Source: an uncultured Eubacteriales bacterium
Lineage (GTDB): Bacteria > Bacillota > Clostridia > Lachnospirales > Anaerotignaceae
Direction: 5' to 3'
Assembly: GCA_934256695.1 (NCBI GenBank)
Contig: CAKQPE010000019.1
Coordinates: 1-28,113, forward strand
Length of the DNA stretch: 28,113 nucleotides
How positions within the stretch are numbered: position 1 is the first letter of the stretch; every line of letters starts with the position of its first letter. The notes below the pieces were generated by a model, which was not told the origin of the DNA, did not search any database, and saw only the letters and a list, made by a program, of their open reading frames with translations. Below are positions 1-7,413 of the stretch, piece after piece. The position numbers and the translations under genes are program-made.

Positions 1-330
1 ACCTTCTTCAACACCGAATCTCTTAGAAAAGCTGCCTGCTGCCACATTTCTTATAATTACTTCAAGTGGAACTATTGAAACACGTTTTACGAGAGTTTCT
101 CTGTCGCTTAATTCCTCTACCAAATGATTTTCAATTCCATTATCCGCAAGGTATTTTAAAATGATATTAGTCATTTTATTGTTTATAACTCCCTTGCCGA
201 GTATCTGACCTTTTTTAAGGCCATTGAAAGCTGTAGCATCATCTTTGTAATCTACAATAAGAAGTTTTTCATCATCAGTTTTAAATACTTTTTTCGCCTT
301 ACCTTCATAAAGCATATCGAGTTTTTCCAT
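1..330 (-). CDS. purC: SAICAR synthetase, N-terminal 110 residues (runs off the window)
   Basis: Phosphoribosylaminoimidazole-succinocarboxamide synthase joins aspartate to CAIR with ATP in cytosolic de novo purine synthesis. The visible N-terminal 110 residues carry the family's ATP-grasp-like start: an LYEGKAKKVF motif near residues 7-16, then DDATAFNG near 30-37, and VPLEVIIRNVAAGS near residue 90. The ATG at 330 is preceded by GGGAGG at a 6-nt distance. The gene continues past position 1, so the rest is not seen. It follows the mrp-like gene on the same strand with an 86-nt gap and no clear terminator between them, so co-transcription is possible but not shown. Confidence 0.95.
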   Translation of the reverse strand, partial: MEKLDMLYEGKAKKVFKTDDEKLLIVDYKDDATAFNGLKKGQILGKGVINNKMTNIILKYLADNGIENHLVEELSDRETLVKRVSIVPLEVIIRNVAAGSFSKRFGVEEG

Positions 331-415
331 TACGAACCTCCCGCAAAATCAAATAATATTTTTATAAATATAATAATGTCTTGTGTTTTTTACACAGACA
401 GAAATACAAATTAAA

Positions 416-1246
416 TTATTTTAAAAGGCTTTCTATTTTTTCTGCAGCCTTGCTTAAAGGTGACATATCAGCCTCATAGACCATTCCTCTATCACATAAT
501 TCCGCAGTATTAGGATTTATAGGCATCTGACCTATAAGTTCAATACCGTATCCCTTTGCTACTATGTCTGCTTTGCTTTCGCCATAGATATATATTTTCT
601 TTCCGCAGTCAGGACAAACAACATAACTCATGTTCTCTATAAGACCGATTATAGGAATATTCATAAGCTGTGCCATTTTTACAGCTTTTCCTACAATCAT
701 GCTTACCAAATCCTGTGGTGATGTAACTATTACAATTCCGTCAACAGGCATTGACTGGAAAACCGTAAGCGGAACATCGCCTGTTCCCGGCGGCATATCT
801 ACAAAAAGATAGTCCTCATCTTCCCATATAACTTCCGAATAGAACTGCTGAACAACACCTGCAATAACAGGTCCTCTCCAGACAACAGGATCTGTATCAT
901 TGTCAACAAGGAGATTAACGCTCATAACATCTATTCCGTTAGAACTTTCAACAGGAAGCATACCATACTGATTTCCACCTGCTTTGGCAGTAATACCGAA
1001 CATTTTCGGTATTGAAGGACCTGTAATGTCAGCATCAAGAATACCAACCTTATGCCCTCTGTTTTTCATCGAACAAGCAAGCATTGATGTAACAAGGGAC
1101 TTTCCTACGCCGCCTTTGCCGCTTACTACACCGATTATTTTTTTTATGCTGCTGTACTGATTAGGCTCAATTCTGAAACTTTCGGCAGTTCTTTCGCTAC
1201 AGTTTTCAGAACAGCTTGAACAGTCATGTGAGCAGTTTTCACTCAT
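416..1246 (-). CDS. Mrp/NBP35-family Fe-S cluster carrier ATPase
   Basis: A P-loop ATPase of the Mrp/ApbC/NBP35 family (276 aa), which carries or delivers [4Fe-4S] clusters to client proteins in the cytosol. Residues 43-50 form the deviant Walker A motif GKGGVGKS; the switch motif DADITGPS follows near 71-78, and MPPGTGD near 151-157. The N-terminus holds four closely spaced cysteines (C5, C9, C12, C16). The C-terminal CPDC pair (C211, C214) is the cluster-bridging CxxC of the family. An ATG at 1261 is also in frame, but the second ATG at 1246 has GGAG nine nucleotides upstream and gives the natural MSENCSHDC start. A consensus promoter lies at 1281-1310. The exact in vivo clients are unknown. 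Confidence 0.93.
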   Translation of the reverse strand: MSENCSHDCSSCSENCSERTAESFRIEPNQYSSIKKIIGVVSGKGGVGKSLVTSMLACSMKNRGHKVGILDADITGPSIPKMFGITAKAGGNQYGMLPVESSNGIDVMSVNLLVDNDTDPVVWRGPVIAGVVQQFYSEVIWEDEDYLFVDMPPGTGDVPLTVFQSMPVDGIVIVTSPQDLVSMIVGKAVKMAQLMNIPIIGLIENMSYVVCPDCGKKIYIYGESKADIVAKGYGIELIGQMPINPNTAELCDRGMVYEADMSPLSKAAEKIESLLK

Positions 1247-1280
1247 TACTATCAGCTCCATTCTTATTTTCTACTTATAA

Positions 1281-1310
1281 ATTATAATCTTATCATTACA
1301 TAAATGTCAA
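1281..1310 (-). promoter_or_regulatory. Sigma-A-type promoter of the Mrp ATPase gene
   Basis: On the minus strand TTGACA (1310-1305) and TATAAT (1286-1281) are both exact consensus hexamers, separated by 18 nt. The expected start site near 1274 leaves a leader of about 28 nt before the ATG at 1246. The rest of the 1262-1583 gap holds only this promoter, AT-rich DNA and the terminator at 1533-1571. Confidence 0.8.
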
Positions 1311-1532
1311 TAAAAGCCTAAATAAATAACATTCTGTTGAATAGTACAGAAATTTTATATAATTTTTAAATATCTTTTACAAACAATAAATTCATATCCT
1401 CTGCGGCAATTATCAAACATAGTTATTTTATCTGTCAATAAACCGCCTTTATAGTAGATATTTAAATCTTGCAGCAAATATATCTGTATTCGATTAAAAA
1501 CAATTTATTAAACTTTATGTTTTATATTCAAT

Positions 1533-1571
1533 AAAAAAACCGTTTTCAAATATTTTTGAAACGGTTTTTTG
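1533..1571 (-). terminator. Intrinsic terminator after the M23 peptidase gene
   Basis: An AT-flanked hairpin of about 14 bp with a central AAACCG/CGGTTT core, followed on the minus strand by seven T residues. It lies 13 nt past the stop of the M23 peptidase gene. The A-rich opposite side could also terminate plus-strand transcripts, but no plus-strand gene precedes it. Confidence 0.8.
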
Positions 1572-1583
1572 CAAAGTTTTAGG

Positions 1584-2834
1584 TTAGCTTGATATATTAG
1601 CAACACCAAGATACGATGCCGGACTTACTGCACCGCCGTTTACACGCACTTCAAAATGGCAGTGATTTCCCGTTGACCAGCCTGTCGAACCACACTTTGC
1701 AACAGTCTGACCTCTTGAAACCGTCTGTCCCTTGCTTACCACAAGACTTGAGTTGTGACCGTAAAGAGTGACCAAACCGCCGCCATGGCTTATCATAATA
1801 GTATTTCCGTATCCACTCATCCAGCCGGAGTAAATGACCGTACCACTTTCGGCTGCAACTATGGCCGAACCGTAAGGAGCCGGTATGTCATAACCTGTAT
1901 GGTGTTCCCTTCTGCCTGTTATAGGACTTACTCGGTTTACAAATCCACTGCTGAGACTTGATGAAGAAGCAGCCTTTGCCGGAACAGGCCAGTTAAGCTT
2001 TCCGCCTGTGTAAACCGTTCCGCCGCCTGATGAACCTTTTGAGCCTCCGCTTGATGATTTAGAAGATTTAGCAGATTTCGCAGCCTCTGCAGCGGCCTGA
2101 TTTATAAGTCTTTCTACATTCTGGCTTGCTTTTTCATTACTTGCTATCATTTCCTGATACTTCTTTTCATCACTCTCGTATGCCTGTAATTTTGCTTTCT
2201 TTTCATCAAGAGCCTTATTTAATTCCTGCTGTTTAGCCTCATTTTCTTTTACCAATTCTTCAACCTCGGCTTTTTCTTCAGCTATTTCCGCAGTTTTCAC
2301 TTTTATTGTCTGTTCTGCTTCCTTCAGATTATCCAGAAGTTTGTTATCGTACTGCATAATATCTTCTACATACTGCATCCTTGCAAGCATATCCGAAATA
2401 CTCTTTGATTCAAGAACTATATCAAGATAACCTGTATCGCCTTTTTCATAAAAGAACTTTATTCTCTCGCCAAAAACCTCAAACTGCTGTTCTCTTTCGG
2501 CAGTTGCTTTTTCCAAAGCTGCCTGCGATTCTTCAAGCCTGTTGCTTACGTCCTCCAAATCCTCTCTGGATTTATTAAGTTCCTCGCTTGCCGCCGCTAC
2601 AACCTTATCAAGAGCATCTATCTCCTGCTGCATACCGGCTTTCTGTTTTTGTGCTGCCGCCAAAGCATTCTTTGCCTGCTGTGTTTTTTGAGAAAGCGAC
2701 TGTCTTTCACTTTTAAGCTGTTTTAACGTCTTTGCTTCTACTACTACCGATGAAGGAGTAAAAACAGCAGCAGACATAAAAACAATACACACCGCCGCCA
2801 ATATTCTTTTAGCCTGTAAAACAAATTTTTTCAT
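1584..2834 (-). CDS. Secreted coiled-coil M23 (LytM) peptidoglycan peptidase
   Basis: A 416-aa exported murein hydrolase or hydrolase activator of the EnvC/CwlO-coil plus M23 type. Residues 1-34 are a signal peptide ending near VVVEA. Residues 36-250 form a long heptad-rich coiled coil with many K, E, Q and A. Residues 252-272 are a Ser/Gly/Lys linker, and 280-410 are a LytM metallopeptidase domain. The Zn ligands look intact: H312 and D316 in HTGYD, and H393 in HCHFEV, with H391 and the YGH360 motif also present. The domain is therefore probably catalytic, unlike degenerate EnvC. It resembles PcsB/CwlO-like partners of FtsEX, but no ftsEX genes are next to it. It stands 104 nt downstream of another cell-wall hydrolase gene on the same strand. 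Confidence 0.9.
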   Translation of the reverse strand: MKKFVLQAKRILAAVCIVFMSAAVFTPSSVVVEAKTLKQLKSERQSLSQKTQQAKNALAAAQKQKAGMQQEIDALDKVVAAASEELNKSREDLEDVSNRLEESQAALEKATAEREQQFEVFGERIKFFYEKGDTGYLDIVLESKSISDMLARMQYVEDIMQYDNKLLDNLKEAEQTIKVKTAEIAEEKAEVEELVKENEAKQQELNKALDEKKAKLQAYESDEKKYQEMIASNEKASQNVERLINQAAAEAAKSAKSSKSSSGGSKGSSGGGTVYTGGKLNWPVPAKAASSSSLSSGFVNRVSPITGRREHHTGYDIPAPYGSAIVAAESGTVIYSGWMSGYGNTIMISHGGGLVTLYGHNSSLVVSKGQTVSRGQTVAKCGSTGWSTGNHCHFEVRVNGGAVSPASYLGVANISS

Positions 2835-2873
2835 ATTTTGTTTGTACCTCGCAAATTGTTTTATATATAACTT

Positions 2874-2914
2874 AAAGCAGACAGCGAAATTTATTAAACC
2901 CCAACCGTCTGCTT
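2874..2914 (-). terminator. Hairpin between the two cell-wall hydrolase genes (weak terminator or processing site)
   Basis: An 8-bp stem AAGCAGAC/GTCTGCTT encloses about 24 nt between the stop of the NlpC/P60 gene at 2939 and the start of the M23 gene at 2834. It lacks a proper T tract on the minus strand. It may only partly terminate or may mark an RNA-processing point. No convincing separate -35/-10 pair was found for the M23 gene. Confidence 0.4.
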
Positions 2915-2938
2915 GTTATTCCAAATAATAAATAAATT

Positions 2939-4132
2939 TTATCTTAATACACGTTTAGCTTTTACATATGTACTTGCACTGTAGGAATCATTAAGTGATG
3001 ATATTGTAACACAATATGCCTTACCTGACGAAGCGTGTATATACTGTCCTCCGCCTATATATATTCCTACGTGAGAAATACCGCCGTCGTTTACACCGTC
3101 AGTATCAAAGAATACTAAATCTCCTGCAACAAGCTCACTCTTTGAAACATTAACTCCGTTTGAGCTTGCCATGGAAGCTGAGCTTCTCTGAAGTGTTATA
3201 CCGAAGTTTTTGTAAACGGCATATACAAATCCCGAACAGTCAACTCCTGAATTAAGATTTGTACCGCCCCATACATAAGGAGTGCCTAAGAACTGTTTTG
3301 CATACGCAACAACAGACTCGCCCTTTGATGAAGCCATTGCTCTTGACGGTTTTTCACCGCTTCTTACAGTAACATAATCGGCACTTACGTAACCTACTGT
3401 GTTTCCTGTTTTAACTTTTATCCAAGAATCACTTACTGCAAGCACATCTACGTAATCACCGTATTCAAGTGCAGTAAGAACATCATAGCTTGTCCCGGCA
3501 CCGCTTCTTACTCTAAGACCGCTTGGTGCATTAACAGCCGCATATTTACCTGAAACTTCCGTAAATGAATCTTCCTTATCTATAGGAGATTCCGATAATG
3601 CAGATTCACTCTGGGAATTGCCTTCGCTTGATTTTGTTTCGGAAGAATTGCCTCCTGCCCCTACATTATCAAGTATAGAACCGTCAACGTAATCTTTGCT
3701 TACGAAAGCAACATCACCGTTTGTTCTTACTATTTTATACCAGTTGTCAGAACTTCCTACAACAGTAACTGTATCTCCGTTGTTTACAGTTCCCACAACA
3801 TCAGACTGAGAAGATGCCGAGCTTCTTACGTTTACGCTGTCAGCTCCAACTTTTCCTTCTGCCTGAGACACACTTATATAATCAGAAAAAACATATGCAT
3901 CCTGATTATCATAATTAATCTTAAACCAGTTTCCTTCTTTAGAAAGAATATTTATCTCGTCACCCTCAAAAAGCAGGCCTAATTTTTCAGACTCGGTGTT
4001 TGCCGATTGTCTAACATTGATCTGGTTTGTGCTAACAACACCTTTGCCGTTTGCAAAAGCTGTTATACTGAACCCGACAGCTATTAATGTACCTATAACA
4101 GCCGCCGAAGGTATCATTTTTTTAACCTTCAT
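2939..4132 (-). CDS. Secreted triple-SH3b NlpC/P60 endopeptidase
   Basis: A 397-aa exported cell-wall hydrolase. Residues 1-27 are a signal peptide ending TAFA. Three bacterial SH3 domains follow at about 30-88, 92-150 and 196-256, each with the NVR/LRVR strand and a W near the middle. A Ser/Glu-rich linker (155-192) separates the second and third. The NlpC/P60 domain spans about 272-397 with the catalytic residues C299 (DCSG), H354 (SHVGIY) and H366 (YIHASS). It is expected to cut the gamma-D-Glu to diamino-acid bond in peptidoglycan stems, with the SH3b domains binding the wall. The ATG at 4132 has GGAGG 7 nt upstream. Its promoter is overlapped by an inverted repeat and by a WalR-like direct repeat, which suggests control by a wall-stress regulator. 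Confidence 0.93.
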   Translation of the reverse strand: MKVKKMIPSAAVIGTLIAVGFSITAFANGKGVVSTNQINVRQSANTESEKLGLLFEGDEINILSKEGNWFKINYDNQDAYVFSDYISVSQAEGKVGADSVNVRSSASSQSDVVGTVNNGDTVTVVGSSDNWYKIVRTNGDVAFVSKDYVDGSILDNVGAGGNSSETKSSEGNSQSESALSESPIDKEDSFTEVSGKYAAVNAPSGLRVRSGAGTSYDVLTALEYGDYVDVLAVSDSWIKVKTGNTVGYVSADYVTVRSGEKPSRAMASSKGESVVAYAKQFLGTPYVWGGTNLNSGVDCSGFVYAVYKNFGITLQRSSASMASSNGVNVSKSELVAGDLVFFDTDGVNDGGISHVGIYIGGGQYIHASSGKAYCVTISSLNDSYSASTYVKAKRVLR

Positions 4133-4150
4133 GAGTATCCTCCAATCAAA

Positions 4151-4167
4151 TGTTACGTATTTGTTAC
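4151..4167 (+). promoter_or_regulatory. WalR-type direct repeat (TGTTAC-N5-TGTTAC) at the NlpC/P60 start site
   Basis: Read on the plus strand, TGTTAC-GTATT-TGTTAC fits the published WalR (YycF) consensus TGTWAH-N5-TGTWAH at all twelve defined positions. It covers roughly +1 to +18 of the NlpC/P60 transcript, a position expected for repression. WalR is known in Firmicutes for controlling peptidoglycan hydrolases of this kind. Whether this organism has WalRK cannot be seen from the window. Confidence 0.45.
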
Positions 4168-4174
4168 AAGATTA

Positions 4175-4203
4175 AGTATAAAAAAATATCTTGTAAAAGT
4201 CAA
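4175..4203 (-). promoter_or_regulatory. Sigma-A promoter of the NlpC/P60 gene embedded in an inverted repeat
   Basis: TTGACT (4203-4198), a 17-nt spacer and TATACT (4180-4175) on the minus strand make a near-consensus promoter, with a predicted start near 4168. A 9-bp perfect inverted repeat, TTACAAGAT/ATCTTGTAA, has one arm in the spacer (4196-4188) and the other at the expected start site (4172-4164). The -10 box lies in the 15-nt loop between them. This layout suits a repressor site. Confidence 0.75.
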
Positions 4204-4277
4204 TAGATTTTCACGAAATACAGGCCTTTTATACATTATTTGGTATAAATGCACAATTTTTTGCCCAAATATACCCT

Positions 4278-4294
4278 TTAACAACTTGTTAACC
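4278..4294 (-). promoter_or_regulatory. Upstream palindrome, possible second regulator site for the NlpC/P60 gene
   Basis: TTAACAA-C-TTGTTAA is a perfect 7-1-7 palindrome (4278-4292). Read on the minus strand with two more bases, it is also GGTTAA-CAAGT-TGTTAA, eleven of twelve matches to the WalR repeat. It lies about 75 nt upstream of the -35 box. The remaining gap up to 4452 is AT-rich with no other feature recognised. Confidence 0.35.
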
Positions 4295-4452
4295 AAAAAT
4301 TTATGGTCAGTTAGTATAGTAAAACTGTTAACTAATTATTACATAAATTTTTATTTAAAAACAAATATTAATTTTTTGAGGCGTAATATTAAATTTATAT
4401 TGCATTTAAATTATTTTAAGGCTTGAAAAAGCGAATACCTCTCTTTTTTGCC

Positions 4453-4908
4453 TCAATTATTTTCACTTCTGCTTACTCTGTTTATTTCCGCATAAACTTC
4501 GTAAAGGGGAACATTATATTTCTTTGCCGCTTCTCTTGCAGAGTCATATTCAGGATACATTTTCAGTCCTTTTTTGGTACTTACGCATTTTACCTTTATC
4601 AGACCGAAAGCGGTATCCGCTTCTCTTATCTCTCTTGAAAGACAGCTTCTTGTCTCGTTTCTGGAGCGTATTCCTATGGCAGTGGTTTCTTCAAAAATTA
4701 TGTCCTCCATAGCTTCTTTTAAATCATCACTGCATATTACCGTCAACTTATATGCAGGTCTGTTTTTTTTCATATATATAGAAGTATAAAAAACATCTCT
4801 TGCTCCTGCCGAAAATAACTTTTCGGAAACGTAACCGAGCATTTCCCCTGTAGAATCATCAATATTTGTTTCAAGAACAGTAATATTATCCGTATATATG
4901 TCAGTCAT
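4453..4908 (-). CDS. larC2: LarC2-type nickel insertion protein (free-standing C-terminal half of LarC)
   Basis: A 151-aa protein matching only the C-terminal part of LarC, the CTP-dependent cyclometallase that puts nickel into the pincer nucleotide cofactor of lactate racemase and related enzymes. The family signature VLETNIDDSTGE lies near residues 9-20, followed by a GARDVFYT segment and ending soon after a YAEI segment. The N-terminal half of LarC is not present between larB and this gene or elsewhere in the window. The start was moved to the ATG at 4908, which has GAGG 8 nt upstream; a TTG at 4947 is in frame but has a poor ribosome site. It is last in a yunB-larE-larB-larC2 run. A separate larC1 elsewhere in the genome is the simplest expectation. 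Confidence 0.85.
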   Translation of the reverse strand: MTDIYTDNITVLETNIDDSTGEMLGYVSEKLFSAGARDVFYTSIYMKKNRPAYKLTVICSDDLKEAMEDIIFEETTAIGIRSRNETRSCLSREIREADTAFGLIKVKCVSTKKGLKMYPEYDSAREAAKKYNVPLYEVYAEINRVSRSENN

Positions 4909-4962
4909 ATCCAAATCCTCGTTTAAATAATTCAAATAATAATCCAACTCGAAAGTATAATA

Positions 4963-5718
4963 TTACTTTCTTCTTGCTCCCAACTTATTTATACTGTTTG
5001 CCGTATACCCTGCACCGAAGCCATTGTCTATATTCACAACAACAACGCCGTTCGCACAGCTGTTAAGCATACATAATAAAGAAGAAAGACCGTTAAAATT
5101 GGCACCGTATCCTACCGATGTAGGTACTGCTATTACAGGCTTGTCCGTAAGGCCGCCTATAACACTTGCCAAAGCTCCTTCCATTCCGGCTGCGGCTATT
5201 ATAACATCAGCCTTGCTTATGACATCAATTTTCGAGAGCAGTCTGTGAAGACCTGCTACTCCCACATCATAAAGGCGTTCTACCCTGTTGCCAAGGTACT
5301 CGCAGGTTATGGCAGCTTCTTCAGCGACAGGTATATCGCTTGTTCCGCCTGTAGCCACAACGATAATACCTCCTGTTTTTTCAAGAGGCTCACGCTCAAT
5401 TTTTATTATCCTTGCGTCATCATAGTAAACTGCATCACTGTATACAGCTTTTACGGCATCATACTTTTCTTTGTTTGCTCTTGTGCCGAGTATATTTTTA
5501 GTACCGGCATTAAGCATACTGCCTATAATGCCAACTATCTGTTCAGCTGTTTTTCCGGCACAGTATATAACCTCAGGACAACCGTTTCTAAGCTCTCTCT
5601 GATGGTCAACAACTGCATACCCTATATCCTCTACAGGAGCTATTTTAAGCTTTCTTTCGGCTTCTTCCAAAGATATAGTACCGTCTTTATAAGCATCTAA
5701 AAGTTTTCTTATGTCCAA
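4963..5718 (-). CDS. larB: Nickel-pincer cofactor biosynthesis carboxylase/hydrolase LarB
   Basis: LarB carboxylates the pyridinium ring of nicotinic acid adenine dinucleotide and hydrolyses its phosphoanhydride, making the first intermediate of the nickel-pincer nucleotide. The C-terminal half is PurE-like, with VATGGTSDIPVAEEA, the AAGMEGALASV turn and PTSVGYGA. The NSCANG motif supplies the cysteine known from Lactobacillus plantarum LarB to form a covalent adduct; with the start chosen here it is C221. A GTG at 5727 is in frame. The TTG at 5718 is preferred because GAGGTG stands 6 nt before it and the product then begins MDIRKLLDAY, like other LarB proteins. The stop of larE lies 10 nt upstream, so the two are translationally close. 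Confidence 0.92.
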   Translation of the reverse strand: MDIRKLLDAYKDGTISLEEAERKLKIAPVEDIGYAVVDHQRELRNGCPEVIYCAGKTAEQIVGIIGSMLNAGTKNILGTRANKEKYDAVKAVYSDAVYYDDARIIKIEREPLEKTGGIIVVATGGTSDIPVAEEAAITCEYLGNRVERLYDVGVAGLHRLLSKIDVISKADVIIAAAGMEGALASVIGGLTDKPVIAVPTSVGYGANFNGLSSLLCMLNSCANGVVVVNIDNGFGAGYTANSINKLGARRK

Positions 5719-5728
5719 TTTGAGCACC

Positions 5729-6514
5729 TCAATCCATACTTCCGCTGCGGAAGCCCTCTAAGTCGAGAGTTATATATTTAAAACCGATTTCTTTTATTGA
5801 AGGAACAATCGACTCATTATTGATAAATTGAGCAAAATACTGCTTTGGCATCTCTATTCTGGCAATATCACCGTGTACCCTTACTCTGCCAGAAGGTATG
5901 CCCATATCGGCAATAAGTTTTTCCGCTCTTTCTACCATTGAAAAGCCTTCTTCTGTAAGAACAGTATTGTATGGAAATCTTGTGGCAAGACAGGAATTTG
6001 ATGCTTTGTTCCATGTTTCAAGTCCAAGTTCCTTGGATGCCTGTCTTATTTCTGCTTTTGTAAATCCGGCTTCGTAAAGAGGACTTATTATTCCTATTTC
6101 CTCTGCCGCTTTAGCTCCCGGTCTGTAATGCTTGGCATCGTCTACATTTTTTCCGTCGGCAATAAGGTTAAACCCTTCCTCTGCCGCCTTTTTCAATATA
6201 GTACCCATTATAGCCTTTTTGCAGTAGTAGCATCTCTCTTTGATGTTGTTTCTGAACTCATCTACACTGAAAACATCTGCTGTTTCCAAAAATACACGTA
6301 CGCCTGTGTTGTTGCCGAGACGCACTGCATCTGCGATGTCTTTTGCGGCAACATTTTTTCCCTGAACAATAACCGCAATAGCGTTGTTGCCTAATGTTCT
6401 TGCAGCTACGTTAAGCAAAAAATCGGAATCTGTACCGCCTGAGTATGCTACACACACCTTTTCATACCCCTTCAGAATATTCTGAAGTTTTTCCATCTTT
6501 TCTGTAATGTTCAT
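5729..6514 (-). CDS. larE: LarE, ATP-dependent sulfur insertase for the nickel-pincer cofactor ([4Fe-4S]-type cysteines)
   Basis: A 261-aa PP-loop enzyme that adenylates the pyridine dicarboxylate mononucleotide and puts in the sulfur atoms that later bind nickel. The PP-loop SGGTDS is at residues 25-30. Three cysteines stand out: C95 and C98 in CYYC, and C175 in NSCLATRF. L. plantarum LarE has alanine and serine-type residues at the first pair and gives up its single cysteine sulfur. Enzymes with all three cysteines, such as the Thermotoga protein, bind a [4Fe-4S] cluster. This LarE should thus be the cluster type. ATG at 6514 with GGAGG 6 nt upstream. It follows yunB by 15 nt and is followed by larB; no larA racemase is in the window. 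Confidence 0.93.
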   Translation of the reverse strand: MNITEKMEKLQNILKGYEKVCVAYSGGTDSDFLLNVAARTLGNNAIAVIVQGKNVAAKDIADAVRLGNNTGVRVFLETADVFSVDEFRNNIKERCYYCKKAIMGTILKKAAEEGFNLIADGKNVDDAKHYRPGAKAAEEIGIISPLYEAGFTKAEIRQASKELGLETWNKASNSCLATRFPYNTVLTEEGFSMVERAEKLIADMGIPSGRVRVHGDIARIEMPKQYFAQFINNESIVPSIKEIGFKYITLDLEGFRSGSMD

Positions 6515-6529
6515 AAAATTCCTCCAGCT

Positions 6530-7180
6530 TTACCGTGAAATAATACCACCCGGGCTGTTAATTTCAAAATATGTCTGAGGTATGTTGCCTTTAATAATTG
6601 TATCTATGAGCATAATTTTTCTTGTTGTCGTTACATCTGTGCTCTTTAAAGGATTTACCATTCTCAGCGTTATTTCTACAGTAAGCCATACCTTGTAATT
6701 TGTCTGATTAATACCGGCCTGTGAAAAAGATGTTTCGTAATCCACTTTGGTATCATCTTTATGTATCACACTGAATTTAAATCTCGGTCCAATGTTTGAT
6801 AATATATCAGTGCCTAAAACGGCACCGAGAGGTATCGCTATTTCTTCTTTCCCCCGGTGGGTCAAGGTATAATCCAATCTGCTGTTTATATCAGCACAAA
6901 GTTTGTTTACAAGCACCGTATCTGCGGCAATATATGTTGTTTCCTGTTGCCTTATAAGAAAATCGGAAGAATTAAGGTTCATTTCTTCAATACTTTCTTT
7001 TACTGCCGCATCAATGGCATTATCCGCAAATGATTTTACCTTTAAACCGGATATTTCAGTTATTTTGGGCATAATATTTTTTTCTACACCCGATAACATT
7101 ATAACAGATAAAAACAAAAATATAAACACTAACGAACAAATTTTGAATATTTTTTTAACTTTTTTTGTTATAATAAGCAT
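6530..7180 (-). CDS. yunB: YunB-like sporulation protein
   Basis: A 216-aa membrane-anchored protein. Residues 8-31 are a single N-terminal transmembrane segment, and the rest should lie outside. The family marks are IPLGAVLGTDILSNIGPR near the middle, SQAGINQTNYKVWLTV, and a C-terminal TTTRKIMLIDTIIKGNIPQTYF stretch. In Bacillus subtilis YunB is made in the mother cell under sigma-E and is needed for normal sporulation; its mechanism is unknown. The ATG at 7180 has GGGAG 9 nt upstream. A sigma-E-like promoter candidate sits at 7293-7320. The larE gene starts 15 nt after its stop, so the lar genes may be read from this promoter, an unusual pairing. Confidence 0.85.
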   Translation of the reverse strand: MLIITKKVKKIFKICSLVFIFLFLSVIMLSGVEKNIMPKITEISGLKVKSFADNAIDAAVKESIEEMNLNSSDFLIRQQETTYIAADTVLVNKLCADINSRLDYTLTHRGKEEIAIPLGAVLGTDILSNIGPRFKFSVIHKDDTKVDYETSFSQAGINQTNYKVWLTVEITLRMVNPLKSTDVTTTRKIMLIDTIIKGNIPQTYFEINSPGGIISR

Positions 7181-7292
7181 ATTTATCTGCTCCCTACTGA
7201 TTAATCCGCCATTTATATAATCTATAAATATTATATTTTTAAGTGATTTTTCTTAAAATAAAAAATACTAAAATATTTCGTTTTTATCACCG

Positions 7293-7320
7293 AATATATG
7301 TTTATATTACTGAAAAATAC
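7293..7320 (-). promoter_or_regulatory. Candidate sigma-E/K-type promoter for yunB and the lar genes
   Basis: On the minus strand GTATTTT (7320-7314), a 13-nt spacer and CATATATT (7300-7293) resemble the sporulation mother-cell pattern of a -35 KMATATT and a -10 CATAnnnT. The implied leader to the yunB ATG is about 105 nt. AT-rich DNA makes chance matches likely, so this is a candidate only. Confidence 0.35.
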
Positions 7321-7381
7321 ATTAAATTTGATAAATTATAATTAATTTTTTACATTCCTACTTTATAAAACACATTAATTC

Positions 7382-7390
7382 TGATATAAT
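7382..7390 (+). promoter_or_regulatory. Extended -10 promoter of the PBP1A gene
   Basis: TGATATAAT is an exact TGn-TATAAT extended -10 box, with the start expected near 7397 and the ATG at 7414. The position for a -35 box (around 7362) holds only TTTATA, consistent with an extended -10 promoter. AAAGGAGG follows at 7398-7405. Confidence 0.6.
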
Positions 7391-7413
7391 CCTGTTTTGA
7401 AAGGAGGCATACT

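Noticed and set aside
4133..4452. c-di-AMP (ydaO) riboswitch before the NlpC/P60 gene
   Set aside because: Such switches often precede these genes, but the promoter maps only about 35 nt before the ATG and no conserved ydaO segments are present.
5245..5700. 151-residue plus-strand ORF
   Set aside because: Antisense to larB, without a ribosome site or family resemblance.
5729..6514. NAD synthase or GMP synthase
   Set aside because: The PP-loop is shared, but the cysteine pattern, NSCLATRF motif and larB neighbour identify LarE.
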